Below are positions 47,761 to 58,006 of a stretch of DNA of 64,000 bases, one piece after another. The translations under genes and the position numbers were made by a program. The DNA comes from Flavobacterium sp. AG291. Its GTDB lineage: Bacteria > Bacteroidota > Bacteroidia > Flavobacteriales > Flavobacteriaceae. Each line of letters opens with the position of its first letter. The stretch's first letter is position 1. The stretch spans positions 62,001-126,000 of the forward strand of contig NZ_QQAR01000004.1 in assembly GCF_003350375.1 (NCBI RefSeq). Reading direction: 5' to 3'. The notes under the pieces were generated by a model. That model was not told the DNA's origin and did no database searches. It saw only the letters and a list, made by a program, of their open reading frames with translations.

Positions 47761-49209
47761 CTAATTTTTCTTAATTATATTGTTTTTAATTATGTTGTTA
47801 CCACTTTCTGTCCTAAAGGCAATATCTTCATCTTTTAATGGGGTATTGCTTCTTCTTACAATAGTATTATCTGCAAAAATATTATTTTTTATCTTATTTT
47901 CTATTTTCTGCTCCTTACCCGAAGTTCCTTTGAAGTATAATATTTCTTTTTCTGAATCAAAGGTATTATTAATTATTTTTAAATTCTGTCCTGTCTCTAA
48001 ATTTAAATAGGTCGATATTTTCCATTGCTTTTTTATATAATCAAGTCCGGTATTTTCAAAATATCCTCTTAAAACTACAGCCCCAATATTTTCAAAATAA
48101 TTGCTTTCAATATCTCCATTGCTTACATTTATAAAATAAGCCCCTGATTTGACTGTGTTTTTTATGGTGTTATTCCTGAACTTAAAATTAAAACTGTAGT
48201 CATTAACAAAACCATACATTCCGGAGCCGTCTATTAAATTATTTTCAACGATAGCATTTATGGCTCCGCTTATGGCTATTGCTCCGGCGCCCAACGTTTC
48301 GCTTTTATCAGAATTTCTCAGGGTATTGTACAATTTATTTTCGCTTACTTTAGAATCCATTGATTTCATCAGATAGATTCCCATACCTTTAACAGTAGTT
48401 TTTTCTCCAACCTGACCAATATTTCTAATCGTATTTCCTTTCACGATAGTCCCGCTGAGCGAAACATCTGTATACGCAGATTCGTAGGCAACAATACCAT
48501 AAGAGAGGCAATTAGAAATCTCATTGCCGGAAAAGGTATTATTTCTTCCATGCCCAATAATTCCGGCTCCTATCTCAAGTACATCTCCCCCGTCAATAAC
48601 ATTATTGGAAATGGTATTGTTTTCATGAAAGTAACCGTCTCCTGAATATCCCAGCATAATTCCGGCTTCATCTCCTCCTTGACTTAAATTAATCGCAGGC
48701 TTAAAGATACGGTTATTCTCAACTATATTATTTTTACAGCCTTTCCTGCTGTAAGATAAAAATATCGGAAGCCCGCTAATGCCACTAAATTCAGAATTTA
48801 AAATTTTACAATTTTCTGTATCAGACAGCTGAACCCCAAAACCGTTATAAAAAGTATCTGTTGATTGGTTATTCCCAATGAATTTTCCATTTTTAACGAT
48901 ACAGTTATTATGAACAATTAAAAGTATGCCATTAATATTTGATACCGATTTTAATTGTGACTTTTTAGTAAAAAAAAGCATTGTGTTATTTCTTCTTGTA
49001 ACTAATGTTTTACCAACAACAAATTTTCCGTCTAAAATTATTTTCAAATATTTGCCGCCCTTGTTATCTAATGCTTTTTGTATTGCCGAAAAATCATCAT
49101 AAGATGGTTTCAGTGTAATAGACAAGGTATCGCCTCTACGCCTGTTCTGGGAAAAGGCTAAAGTGCTCATGCAGATTAAAAGAAAAAATATCAGTTTTTT
49201 CGGATTCAT
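47761..49209 (-). CDS. Secreted right-handed beta-helix protein
   Basis: The 482-residue protein has a signal peptide (MNPKKLIFFLLICMSTLAFS) and about ten parallel beta-helix turns (about 90-430). These are marked by repeated Asn-rich NN.I..N.I patterns such as NNVIDGGDVLEIGAGI and NTIRNIGQ. The fold is shared by polysaccharide lyases, C5-epimerases and phage tailspikes. No obvious catalytic cluster can be chosen from sequence alone, and I see no type IX sorting domain. It lies between glycosyltransferases and the acetamidino genes. A role in trimming or modifying the exported glycan is inference. Confidence 0.85.
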   Translation of the reverse strand: MNPKKLIFFLLICMSTLAFSQNRRRGDTLSITLKPSYDDFSAIQKALDNKGGKYLKIILDGKFVVGKTLVTRRNNTMLFFTKKSQLKSVSNINGILLIVHNNCIVKNGKFIGNNQSTDTFYNGFGVQLSDTENCKILNSEFSGISGLPIFLSYSRKGCKNNIVENNRIFKPAINLSQGGDEAGIMLGYSGDGYFHENNTISNNVIDGGDVLEIGAGIIGHGRNNTFSGNEISNCLSYGIVAYESAYTDVSLSGTIVKGNTIRNIGQVGEKTTVKGMGIYLMKSMDSKVSENKLYNTLRNSDKSETLGAGAIAISGAINAIVENNLIDGSGMYGFVNDYSFNFKFRNNTIKNTVKSGAYFINVSNGDIESNYFENIGAVVLRGYFENTGLDYIKKQWKISTYLNLETGQNLKIINNTFDSEKEILYFKGTSGKEQKIENKIKNNIFADNTIVRRSNTPLKDEDIAFRTESGNNIIKNNIIKKN

Positions 49210-49211
49210 AC

Positions 49212-50429
49212 TTAGTTAGAAGACAAAATATTTTTATACAATTTTATATACTTATCAAAACAATTATTCTTGTTGAAATAAGTCGAAACCCTTTCTATAC
49301 AACTTTCGGAATAATGTTGCTTACCGTTTTTTACAACCTCACTGATTGCTCCCATTAATGCACTTTCATTACCCTTTTCAACTACTATCCCGGTTTCCTC
49401 CGTAACAGACTCCACACTTCCGCCGGTATTAAATGTTATAACAGGCGTTCCGCATGCCATAGATTCAAGATTAGTAGTAGGAAAAGAGTCTTCGTAAGTT
49501 GGATTTACAAATACATCAGCAGTAGAATACAATGCCACTAACTCATGTAAATTTGTAGTTCTTTCTATTCCTAAAATTTTATCCGGCAGATTTTTGATCT
49601 GCTTTGCTGACAATCCAACCAAAACGATTTGCTCATCATCGCCTAATTGTTCGCTTATGTTGCAAAAAACCTGAAGCCCTTTTTTCTCAGACCAGGGACT
49701 TGCAACACCTAAAATGATTTTTTTATTTTCTAAATTATACTTTCTTCTAAAATCTCCTGTATCAACAGGTTTATATACATTTACGTCAACACCATTCTGA
49801 ACTACATAACATGGTATATCAGAGAGGAATGATTCTTTGACCTGATCTTTTATCCAGTTAGAAACCGCAACAATGCTCATGTTTGCAACCGATCGGAACA
49901 ACTCCTTTTTTTTGTCATAATTATCATAAGAATTATCCACGAAACTCTGCGGATATTCAGACAATTGCGGACATTTAGAGCAATGTTTTTTCCATTTATC
50001 ACAACCTATGAAATCATAATGTGCGCAATGCCCCGTAAAAGACCAACAATCATGAAAAGTCCATACAACAGGTATATTCTTATTTTGAAGATAGCTGAAG
50101 AGTACCTCTATATTTATATAATAGCCATGCAAATGATGCAGATGGATAATATCCGGATTTACATCATCAATATACTGAACCAGTTTTTTAGTAGCCTGCT
50201 TTGACCCAAAACCATGCTTATCAGTTAGCCTGGTATAAACACCATGCATCAATAAGTCTTTATGGGTACCTATTTTGTAGGCGACGGATTTACTCTCCTT
50301 TGCTTCTCTTCCGTATGCTATGTAACTTTCCCAGCCTTCAGCCAGGATCAAATCTCCTATTTGCTCAGATACTCTTCCTACTGAACCAACATTCAGCTCA
50401 CTTGAGATTTGCAGAATTTTTACATTCAT
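49212..50429 (-). CDS. Glycosyltransferase family 4
   Basis: The 405-residue GT-B transferase has N-terminal ELNVGSVGRVSEQIG and an acceptor-domain HLHHLHGYYINIEVLF. The C-terminal GT4 nucleotide-sugar domain has GVASPWSEKKGL and EDSFPTTNLESMACGTPVI (the conserved Glu-x7-Glu). A cysteine-rich insertion (about 140-160: CDKWKKHCSKCP) is common in one WcaC-like branch. It should add one sugar of the repeat unit on the inner face. It is separated from the next gene by 0-2 bases on both sides. Donor unknown. Confidence 0.9.
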   Translation of the reverse strand: MNVKILQISSELNVGSVGRVSEQIGDLILAEGWESYIAYGREAKESKSVAYKIGTHKDLLMHGVYTRLTDKHGFGSKQATKKLVQYIDDVNPDIIHLHHLHGYYINIEVLFSYLQNKNIPVVWTFHDCWSFTGHCAHYDFIGCDKWKKHCSKCPQLSEYPQSFVDNSYDNYDKKKELFRSVANMSIVAVSNWIKDQVKESFLSDIPCYVVQNGVDVNVYKPVDTGDFRRKYNLENKKIILGVASPWSEKKGLQVFCNISEQLGDDEQIVLVGLSAKQIKNLPDKILGIERTTNLHELVALYSTADVFVNPTYEDSFPTTNLESMACGTPVITFNTGGSVESVTEETGIVVEKGNESALMGAISEVVKNGKQHYSESCIERVSTYFNKNNCFDKYIKLYKNILSSN

Positions 50430-51635
50430 TTAGCTTTTTATTGAATGAAAGCGTTCATATTCATTAATCATTACATCTGTAAACTGCTGGGCAATTGGAA
50501 GATAATCATAATTTTTCAATATATTCTCTCTAGAATTATTCCTGTAAGTCTCTAATTCTCCCTTATCCATTGTTACAAATTGCATAATCTTAGACCTGAA
50601 ATCCTGCATATCCTGATCAGCAAAAATTAACCCTTTTTTATTAGATGCCCTTTCAACATTTATCTCATTTTCTTCTAAAACTACCGGAAGTGCACACGAC
50701 TGCACCTCAAAATAGCTCATGCTGCATTGCCTAGGGAAAACAGCGATATCGGCAAGCTTATAAAATTTCTCCAGGTCAGAATAGGTTTGAGTAGGAAACC
50801 TGCTTATCAGGTTTTCAGATCTGGCCAGGGTTTCATCTACCTGACGCCCATAATCATTATCTGAAGTTGTGCTTACAATTACAAATCTTAATTTTTTATT
50901 TTCAGGTACTTCAAACTTTTTCTCTAGTGTTTCGGCAAGAAAAATACCTCCCTTATGAACATCGAGTTTACCGGCATAAAGTACAATGAATTCATCATCA
51001 CCAAAGCCCAATTCTTTCCTGTAGCGGGACTTGTCCTCTGCATCAGGCTTAAAATAATCGGTATCCGTCCCAAAAGACAGAAGATGGGTTTTTTCTAATG
51101 GAATTCCGAAATGTTTTTCAACAAAATCAGAACCAACAACCCTAATTAAAGGAATATTATTTTTCAGGATAATTGGCGTAATAAATCTTCTGAAAAATTT
51201 CCTGAATTGCGCACTAAATTTATTAACCGAAGCCATTTCCAGCATATGGCAATCCAGTACATATGGCATTTTCATGCTTTTGTAAGACATCAGCAACTTC
51301 ATTCCCGTAAGGGTGTCTTCACCGTGAATAAACAAAACATCAGGATTTAGTTTTTTAAGGAATTTATGCAATCCTAATTTAAAGATAGCCCTGCTGCTAT
51401 ACCAGCCATAAGTGGGATATCTTAAAATTCTCACGCCAGTTTCCTGAAAATATTTTTCGTCTTTTTCTTTTATATTTTCTTTTCCAAAAAAGCTAACCAA
51501 AAAATCCGGAACATGTTCCAGTTCAGAAGTCACAATAATAACCTCATGCCCCTGTTTAACCTGTAATCTTCCAAGAAGGTTAAGCTGGTATCCTGCATTT
51601 GGATGAACAAAATCCTCTACGTGTACAAATCTCAT
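50430..51635 (-). CDS. Glycosyltransferase family 4
   Basis: The 401-residue GT-B transferase has N-terminal HPNAGYQLNLLGRLQVKQGHEV, a middle LYAGKLDVHKGGI donor-loop motif and C-terminal AVFPRQCSMSYFEVQSCALPVVL. The usual EG..E motif is degenerate, but Glu and Gln sit in the expected place. It starts one base from WbpI-like 51637 and joins the adjacent glycosyltransferase end to start. It is probably one of three cytoplasmic-side transferases that build the repeat unit. Donor and acceptor cannot be assigned. Confidence 0.88.
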   Translation of the reverse strand: MRFVHVEDFVHPNAGYQLNLLGRLQVKQGHEVIIVTSELEHVPDFLVSFFGKENIKEKDEKYFQETGVRILRYPTYGWYSSRAIFKLGLHKFLKKLNPDVLFIHGEDTLTGMKLLMSYKSMKMPYVLDCHMLEMASVNKFSAQFRKFFRRFITPIILKNNIPLIRVVGSDFVEKHFGIPLEKTHLLSFGTDTDYFKPDAEDKSRYRKELGFGDDEFIVLYAGKLDVHKGGIFLAETLEKKFEVPENKKLRFVIVSTTSDNDYGRQVDETLARSENLISRFPTQTYSDLEKFYKLADIAVFPRQCSMSYFEVQSCALPVVLEENEINVERASNKKGLIFADQDMQDFRSKIMQFVTMDKGELETYRNNSRENILKNYDYLPIAQQFTDVMINEYERFHSIKS

Positions 51636-51636
51636 C

Positions 51637-52713
51637 TTAATAATTTAAAAGTTCATTTATTATCTGTAATCCTGTTTTACCGTCACCGTAAAGCTCTTCG
51701 TCAAAATTCTTATTAATATCTTTTAATTTACTGAAGTTATTTAAAATATCTTCTTTATCAATATTGCTTAAGATATTATAACCGTTTTGAACAAGTTCAA
51801 CCCATTCTGTCTGGTCTCTTAGTGTCAAGCAGTACTTTTTAAAGAAATAAGCTTCTTTCTGCAATCCGCCACTGTCGGTTATAACAAATTCACAATTCTG
51901 CAAACACCAAATCATATCATAATAGCCTATAGGGGCTAAAAGTTTAATGTTTGGAAATCTAGTTTCAGCATCAGTAAATATATCATTCAGTTTTCCTTTT
52001 GTTCTTGGGTGAATTGGCAATACAACCGGAACATCTTTCCCAATTTCATTTAAGGATTCAAAAATAGTTTTCAGCTTTTCAGGGTTGTCTGTATTTTCAG
52101 CCCTGTGAACAGTACACAAAATAAATTTAGAAGGCAAATCTAATTTTGAATGCTGATTTTTAGCCGCATAATAAAGAGACGCTTCCAGCATTATATCTCC
52201 TGTCTGAACAATTTTTTTTCCTTTTAAATTGCCATAGCCTTCTTTCTGAAGATTTTCTACAGCTGTTGTGGTAGGACAAAAAAGTATATCACTCACCCTG
52301 TCTGTCAAAATTCGGTTTATCTCTTCAGGCATCAAATTATTGTATGATCGCAATCCTGCCTCGACATGAGCAAGCTTGATATGTAATTTCGAAGCTACCA
52401 AAGCACCGGCAAGTGTAGAGTTTGTATCACCATATACTAATATCCAGTCCGGATTTTCTTTTATGGCAATATTCTCAATCTCACTCATCATTTTACCTGT
52501 CATATCTCCATGCAATTTACTTTGTACATGAAGATTGTAATCCGGCTGCGGAATGTTCATCTCCTCAAAGAAAACATCAGACATATTAGCATCATAATGC
52601 TGACCTGTATGAACAAGTATTTCTGTGATATCACTCCTTTGACTAATTGCCCTGCTCAGGACTGCTGCTTTTACGAATTGCGGCCTAGCGCCAACTATTG
52701 TTAAAATTTTCAT
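51637..52713 (-). CDS. wbpI: UDP-HexNAc 2-epimerase, WbpI-like
   Basis: The 358-residue non-hydrolysing epimerase has GARPQFVKAAVLSRA, VHTGQHYD, HVEAGLRSYNNLMPEEINR and ITDSGGLQKEA. It is the paralogue of FnlC at 41344 and is closer to WbpI and WecB. Since the cluster also holds WbpA, B, D and E homologues, it should convert UDP-GlcNAc3NAcA to UDP-ManNAc3NAcA at C2. If it acts on UDP-GlcNAc instead, it would make UDP-ManNAc. It overlaps the start of wzy by 29 bases. Confidence 0.9.
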   Translation of the reverse strand: MKILTIVGARPQFVKAAVLSRAISQRSDITEILVHTGQHYDANMSDVFFEEMNIPQPDYNLHVQSKLHGDMTGKMMSEIENIAIKENPDWILVYGDTNSTLAGALVASKLHIKLAHVEAGLRSYNNLMPEEINRILTDRVSDILFCPTTTAVENLQKEGYGNLKGKKIVQTGDIMLEASLYYAAKNQHSKLDLPSKFILCTVHRAENTDNPEKLKTIFESLNEIGKDVPVVLPIHPRTKGKLNDIFTDAETRFPNIKLLAPIGYYDMIWCLQNCEFVITDSGGLQKEAYFFKKYCLTLRDQTEWVELVQNGYNILSNIDKEDILNNFSKLKDINKNFDEELYGDGKTGLQIINELLNY

Positions 52714-54004
52714 TAATATATTTATTATTGACTGATGAACTAAACATTAACACCAAAAAAATTACGAATCCTCCTCCTGTAAGCATGCTCGTAAATAAAG
52801 ACATGTTTAGGAGCGAGTTAATAAATGGTACTAAAACCAAAATCAAAAAAACTTTATTATATCCTTTACTAACGCGGTTAAAGAATATAAAAATAAAAAA
52901 TAAAATAACACTCGAGAATAAGATGCCAATTTCTCCCATTGCGGCTATTCCATCCGTGGCCCAAAAACTTGCGTTAGAATTTGTTTCCCCCCAATATTCC
53001 AGTCCGATAACCCTCCCCAAAGGAACATCCCCGTAAGGGTATGAATGCGTTATGGCATTAACAAAATTGATATGGGAATAATAGGTGGTTGGGTTTTCAG
53101 AAAAAAACTGATAATAATAATTAGCTAACAAACCTCCATTTCCCAAAGTCCTCATCCAAAAAACTGCTCCAATAAAAACATTAAGGTCTATAAGCAGCGT
53201 AAATAACATTATTCCTATTAATGCCGCACCTATGGCGAAAAAGGAACCGTTAAGATTTACCCTTTTCAATATTTGGTATAAGCCATACATAAAAAGAGGG
53301 AAGAGAATTACACTCTTTCCTGCCGTTGCCATATAAATAACCAAACATGCAAAAGTTGCCACCCATACATAGAGCCTCTTGGATGCAAACAGCCCATAAA
53401 CAAATGTTAAAGGTATAAAAGCATTTGAAAGCCATGAAGATAAATATGCAGTAAAAAAATTACCTCCTAATTCATCATTTGAAGACCGTAAATCATAAAC
53501 GTCTGCAAAAGAAACTAATCTAAGACTATTACGATAAACAAACAGCATATAGACGGTACATAGTATTGTAAGTATATAAACAAGTTTATAAACATTAATT
53601 CTCGATGGTAAGATTAAATAAGTGCTGAATTTAATCTTGTCAGCACAAAAAAGCAATGACATACTTATGCAAAACAATATCTCTACCCTAACAACATCTG
53701 GTACAGAAAACGGCATATTAAGAAATAATGTAAACAATATAGGTATATAAAGAATATAGTATATAAAAATGCTTATAAAGCTGGATATAAAATTGATCCC
53801 TGAATAAAAAAATAAAGGTACCAATACTAAAATATACGTGAAGAAACCTAACCACGGCATGTCCATTCTTTCGGGAATAATGGCAAAACCGGCATATCCG
53901 TAATTAGGTTCCAAAAAAACTATATACCCGTAAAAGAATAGTATAGAATATACTATTCCGATAATATACACAGAATATTTTTTACTTATAAAATTTCTAA
54001 ACAT
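52685..54004 (-). CDS. wzy: O-antigen polymerase Wzy-like membrane protein
   Basis: The 439-residue protein has about eleven predicted helices and a long external loop (about 280-345, containing NPTTYYSHINFVNAITH and a conserved Gly-Glu-Tyr-Trp stretch). Wzy polymerases are poorly conserved. The call rests on topology, position between wzx and the sugar genes, and weak likeness to oligosaccharide repeat unit polymerases. It should join repeat units on the periplasmic face. It overlaps wzx by 8 bases and the WbpI-like gene by 29. Confidence 0.85.
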   Translation of the reverse strand: MFRNFISKKYSVYIIGIVYSILFFYGYIVFLEPNYGYAGFAIIPERMDMPWLGFFTYILVLVPLFFYSGINFISSFISIFIYYILYIPILFTLFLNMPFSVPDVVRVEILFCISMSLLFCADKIKFSTYLILPSRINVYKLVYILTILCTVYMLFVYRNSLRLVSFADVYDLRSSNDELGGNFFTAYLSSWLSNAFIPLTFVYGLFASKRLYVWVATFACLVIYMATAGKSVILFPLFMYGLYQILKRVNLNGSFFAIGAALIGIMLFTLLIDLNVFIGAVFWMRTLGNGGLLANYYYQFFSENPTTYYSHINFVNAITHSYPYGDVPLGRVIGLEYWGETNSNASFWATDGIAAMGEIGILFSSVILFFIFIFFNRVSKGYNKVFLILVLVPFINSLLNMSLFTSMLTGGGFVIFLVLMFSSSVNNKYINENFNNSWR

Positions 54005-55250
54005 CCTTTGCCAGTTTATAAGAAGAGTATAGAAAAATCATATTGAATAACAATCCGCTACATGAAAACAGCAAGAGCGAATAAAGCGGACTCTCAAAAT
54101 AATATTTACCTGCATAGATTAATATACTGCCAATAATCATATTAAGAATCTGCAAATACATAAACTTCTTTTGCTGTTCCCTTATTGTAAAAATCACATT
54201 TAACGGACTGGAAATAAATTCGCTGAAAAGCATAATGCATAAAACTCTTGCATAGTTTCCTGCTTCAACCCAGTTTTCACCAAAAAAGACTCTGAACGCA
54301 ACCGGCGAAATCAAAAAAATAAATAAAAACGCAGGTAACGAAATGATCAGAAGCTTTTTAAATGTGGAATTATACAGTTTCGCACAATTTCCTTCTTCCC
54401 TGATTTGCTGCATTGCCTCATTCCTGAAGACATTGCCTACTGCAGATGTAATCAAAATATTAGGCAGCCTTATCATTCTGTTTGCCATTGAAAAGAAACC
54501 AACAATGGTAGACGAATACAATATCGAAAACAATACAGGTATAAACTGCTGACTCGCCGTTAATGACATATCAGAAAATGTCATGTACTTTGGAAATGAA
54601 ATATATCTTAACCCAATCTCTTTCACATTCTCAGAAGCAAATACATTCTTAACCAAAGCTTTCCCCCTCGATAAATAATATACTACAGCTGTACATGCAC
54701 CAATAATCATAGATATTATCATTCCGTCATGTACCTTTAAGAATCCGAAAAAGATACTAAATACAGTTGTAGAAATAACCTGTAGGGAATTGGCTACAGT
54801 TATTATCTTATACTTGTTTTCCCTCAGGAAAAAGTAACCCAGCGACGATAAAATCGCAAGGCTAAAAATATAAAACGGAGAATAATAGGCAGTTCTGCTT
54901 TTTAAAAAAGTAAGATTTATTTCTCCTCCGTAAAACAATTTAAAATACACTACCGTGATAAAATAAACCGAACAAATTGCTGTAGCAATCCAAAATATAA
55001 GCTTAACAATTTTATAGGCATCGTTAATACCCTTTGACAAAACAATAGCCTGCTCATATCTTCCGGTAGAAAGTACAGCAAAAAATACGGTAAAACTTGT
55101 AAAAACGGATAACTCTCCAAAGTCAGCTACCGAAAATAATCTCGATAATACAGTGGATGAAAGCACAACAACAATCTGGCTAATAATTGTACCACTAGCC
55201 AAAGTTGAAACATTCCTTAGGAAAGAGTTATTAAATATTGTTTTGAGCAA
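53997..55250 (-). CDS. wzx: Wzx-type O-antigen flippase
   Basis: The 417-residue polytopic protein has 11-12 helices and the polysaccharide-synthase (MOP) pattern: LRNVSTLASGTIISQIVVVL at the N-terminus, RLFSVADFGELSVF, and GRYEQAIVLS. It should flip lipid-linked repeat units across the inner membrane. The start is a TTG at 55250, 2 bases after the WbpB stop, since no nearby ATG fits before helix 1. It is followed by wzy with an 8-base overlap. Confidence 0.93.
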   Translation of the reverse strand: MLKTIFNNSFLRNVSTLASGTIISQIVVVLSSTVLSRLFSVADFGELSVFTSFTVFFAVLSTGRYEQAIVLSKGINDAYKIVKLIFWIATAICSVYFITVVYFKLFYGGEINLTFLKSRTAYYSPFYIFSLAILSSLGYFFLRENKYKIITVANSLQVISTTVFSIFFGFLKVHDGMIISMIIGACTAVVYYLSRGKALVKNVFASENVKEIGLRYISFPKYMTFSDMSLTASQQFIPVLFSILYSSTIVGFFSMANRMIRLPNILITSAVGNVFRNEAMQQIREEGNCAKLYNSTFKKLLIISLPAFLFIFLISPVAFRVFFGENWVEAGNYARVLCIMLFSEFISSPLNVIFTIREQQKKFMYLQILNMIIGSILIYAGKYYFESPLYSLLLFSCSGLLFNMIFLYSSYKLAKDV

Positions 55251-55252
55251 AA

Positions 55253-56263
55253 TTATTTCAGATTGTAAATTCTTTCGATTATATCTACTACTTTCATACC
55301 TTCAAGTGCATTAGTAGTAATAGTATTTCTTCCTTTAAGCACATCAATAACATTCTCAATTATATAATGGTGGTTTGCAGCAGAACCTTTGTATGCACCA
55401 TAATCGTTACCCGGATTAGTTGGTGCAAGTTCAGGCATCTGATAGTCTTTTATATGACAGTATTCTACCTCGTTCATATACTGTCCCCCTACTTTTAGCG
55501 AACCATTTTCTGCAATAACCGTAATGCTGCTCTCTAAATTTTTATCCCATACAGAAGTTGAATAATTTAAAGATCCCATACCTCCATTTACAAAATCAAA
55601 AGAAACAAATCCTGAATCTTCAAAGTCTGTTAGTTTTTTATGGTTAAAATCTGCAAATTTTGCCTGAATGTTCGTGATATCTCCAAAATACCAATACATA
55701 AGGTCTATGAAATGTGAAAACTGAGTAAACAAAGTCCCCCCATCAAGATCTTTTTTACCGTGCCATGAATCAGCCTTATAATAACGATTATCCCTATTCC
55801 AGTAGCAGTTGATCTGCACCATAAAGATTTTCCCTAATTTACCTGATTCTAAAATATCTTTTAACCATTCCGAAGGCGGTGAATATCGATTTTGCATAAC
55901 ACAAAAAACTTGTTTATGTTTTTGCAGGCCTTTAAAAATCAATGCCTCAGAATCTTTTTTTGTCAAAGACATCGGCTTTTCAATCACTAAATGTCTTCCT
56001 GATTCCAGCACCTTCATTCCCTGCTCTGCATGGAAACCGTTTGGTGAAGCAATATTTATAACATCAGTATCAATTCCTGATTTAAAAAATGATTCTAAAG
56101 AATTGTATAAAGGAACATTGAAATGATCTATTCCAAGTGCTGATTTATCTTTAACGTCTATAAGTGCAACAAGTTCTGCTTCATCGTTCCTGCTGATCAT
56201 TTCAGCATGTCTTTTGCCAATATGCCCACAGCCTATTACAGCAAATTTTATCTTATCGTTCAT
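55253..56263 (-). CDS. wbpB: Gfo/Idh/MocA oxidoreductase, WbpB-like
   Basis: The 336-residue NAD-dependent dehydrogenase has an N-terminal Rossmann domain with VIGCGHIGKRHAEMI and LVIEKPMSLT, where the Lys-Pro is characteristic. A C-terminal alpha/beta domain has LDGGTLFTQFSHFIDLM, carrying the catalytic His. With WbpA, WbpD and WbpE homologues beside it, it should oxidise C3 of UDP-GlcNAcA to the 3-keto sugar. WbpB-type enzymes are reported to keep NAD(H) bound and re-oxidise it with 2-oxoglutarate, giving 2-hydroxyglutarate. The lhgO gene lies two genes upstream in the operon. Confidence 0.92.
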   Translation of the reverse strand: MNDKIKFAVIGCGHIGKRHAEMISRNDEAELVALIDVKDKSALGIDHFNVPLYNSLESFFKSGIDTDVINIASPNGFHAEQGMKVLESGRHLVIEKPMSLTKKDSEALIFKGLQKHKQVFCVMQNRYSPPSEWLKDILESGKLGKIFMVQINCYWNRDNRYYKADSWHGKKDLDGGTLFTQFSHFIDLMYWYFGDITNIQAKFADFNHKKLTDFEDSGFVSFDFVNGGMGSLNYSTSVWDKNLESSITVIAENGSLKVGGQYMNEVEYCHIKDYQMPELAPTNPGNDYGAYKGSAANHHYIIENVIDVLKGRNTITTNALEGMKVVDIIERIYNLK

Positions 56264-56278
56264 TGGTTGGTGTTATTT

Positions 56279-56851
56279 TTAAAGTTTTACAACTTTGTTA
56301 TTCTCTAATTTATATGTTTCATTGCTCTCAATACATTTCGCTATACCATCATTATCAAACTCCAATCGTTGACCAAACTCACTCATCCATCCCATTTGAT
56401 GTGCCGGATTTCCAACCACCAAAGCATAATCAGCTACCTCTTTCGTAACAACAGCACCGGCACCAATAAATGCAAACTGACCAATGTTATGACCACATAC
56501 TATAGTTGCATTTGCACCAATTGAGGCGCCTTTACCCACATGGGTTTTTAGATATTGATTTTTACGGTTAACAGCGCTTCGGGGATTAATAACGTTTGTA
56601 AAAACCATCGACGGGCCTAAAAAAACATCTTCGTCGCAGGTGACGCCTTCATAAATAGAAACATTGTTCTGAACTTTTACATTTTTGCCTAAAACTACTT
56701 TAGGAGAAATAACAACATTCTGTCCGATATTACAATTTTCACCCAAAGTACATCCCGGCATTATATGAGAAAAATGCCAGATTTTAGTACCTTTTCCTAT
56801 TTCACAACCTTCATCGATCACAGCTGTTTCATGTGCAAAAAAGTCTGCCAT
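56279..56851 (-). CDS. wbpD: WbpD-like left-handed beta-helix N-acetyltransferase
   Basis: The 190-residue acyltransferase is built of hexapeptide repeats (about 10-135: [20 protein letters not shown] and similar). The VVGNPA motif follows at about 155-160. WbpD acetylates the C3 amine of UDP-GlcNAc3NA using acetyl-CoA, giving UDP-2,3-diacetamido-glucuronic acid. It lies 5 bases from the WbpE-like aminotransferase and 15 from the WbpB-like dehydrogenase. The catalytic His region is in the [10 protein letters not shown] loop. Short, normal family length. Confidence 0.92.
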   Translation of the reverse strand: MADFFAHETAVIDEGCEIGKGTKIWHFSHIMPGCTLGENCNIGQNVVISPKVVLGKNVKVQNNVSIYEGVTCDEDVFLGPSMVFTNVINPRSAVNRKNQYLKTHVGKGASIGANATIVCGHNIGQFAFIGAGAVVTKEVADYALVVGNPAHQMGWMSEFGQRLEFDNDGIAKCIESNETYKLENNKVVKL

Positions 56852-56856
56852 AAGTA

Positions 56857-57984
56857 TTATAATTTAAAAAAGTTTTTAATTTCTGATATTATAAAATCTG
56901 ATATTTCCTCATTAAACTCGGTATGAACCGGTAATGATATCACTTCGTCGCAAAGCATCTCGGTTACAGGCAGCGAAAATCCTTCAGAAACATACTGCTG
57001 AAAAGCTTCTTGCTTGTATAATGGCAATGGATAATAAATCATAGTTGGTATATTCTTCTCCGAAAGATACTTTTGAAGCTCATCCCTTTTACCATTTTTC
57101 ACTTTCAGAGTATACTGATGAAAAACATGTGTAGAATTAGAAGCCCTTTTAGGAATCTCTAACGCTTTAATATCAGCTAAGCCTGCATCATAATAAGAAG
57201 CCATTTTATTTCTGGCCGCAGAATATTCATCCAAATGTTCCAGTTTTACTTTCAAAACAGCTGCCTGAACGGTATCTAGACGCGAATTACATCCTAATAC
57301 TTTATGGTAATATTTCTTTTCCTGCCCATGGTTTGCTATCATTCTTATTTTGGCTGCCAATGCATCATCATTAGTCATTATTGCACCACCATCTCCATAG
57401 CACCCAAGGTTTTTAGACGGAAAAAATGAAGTACAGCCTATGTGTCCAATAGTACCAGTTTTTTTGGTCGTACCATCGGTAAATGTAAAATCGGAACCCA
57501 TTGCCTGCGCATTGTCTTCTATAACAAAAAGATTATGTTTTTTTGCAAACTCCATGATTTTTTCCATTTCTGCCGCCTGACCATAAAGGTGCACCGGAAC
57601 TATAGCTTTAGTATTTGGGGTAATATATTTGTCCAGTCCATCAAGCTGAATATTGAATATATCAGGGTCTACGTCAACCATAATCGGTTTTAAACCCAAA
57701 AGACCAATCACTTCAGCTGTAGCAACATATGTAAAGGCCGGGCAAATAACTTCATCACCGGCTTTTAGATCCAAAGCCATCATAGCTATCTGTAAAGCAT
57801 CAGTTCCATTAGCACAGGGTATAACATGCTTTATATCTAAATAATTTTCAAAACTTTTTTGAAATTCGCTAACAGCAGGCCCATTAATGAACGCCGTATT
57901 ATCTAGACAATTTTGTATCTCTGTATTTACAGCTTCTCTTATCTTATCATATTGACCTTTTAGATCAACCATTTGGATTTTCAT
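56857..57984 (-). CDS. wbpE: WbpE-like DegT/DnrJ/EryC1/StrS aminotransferase
   Basis: The 375-residue PLP enzyme has the cofactor Lys191 in [15 protein letters not shown], Asp157 in [10 protein letters not shown] and the [11 protein letters not shown] phosphate loop. It should transfer an amino group from glutamate to the 3-keto sugar made by WbpB, releasing 2-oxoglutarate. In the P. aeruginosa pathway that 2-oxoglutarate then serves WbpB as oxidant, so WbpB and WbpE are coupled. It lies between lhgO and wbpD. Confidence 0.94.
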   Translation of the reverse strand: MKIQMVDLKGQYDKIREAVNTEIQNCLDNTAFINGPAVSEFQKSFENYLDIKHVIPCANGTDALQIAMMALDLKAGDEVICPAFTYVATAEVIGLLGLKPIMVDVDPDIFNIQLDGLDKYITPNTKAIVPVHLYGQAAEMEKIMEFAKKHNLFVIEDNAQAMGSDFTFTDGTTKKTGTIGHIGCTSFFPSKNLGCYGDGGAIMTNDDALAAKIRMIANHGQEKKYYHKVLGCNSRLDTVQAAVLKVKLEHLDEYSAARNKMASYYDAGLADIKALEIPKRASNSTHVFHQYTLKVKNGKRDELQKYLSEKNIPTMIYYPLPLYKQEAFQQYVSEGFSLPVTEMLCDEVISLPVHTEFNEEISDFIISEIKNFFKL

Positions 57985-58006
57985 TCCCTATTTTTTTATG
58001 GTTTAA

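Noticed and set aside
47761..49209. Beta-helix protein as a type IX secretion substrate
   Set aside because: No C-terminal sorting domain is recognisable; the protein ends within the Asn-rich helix turns.
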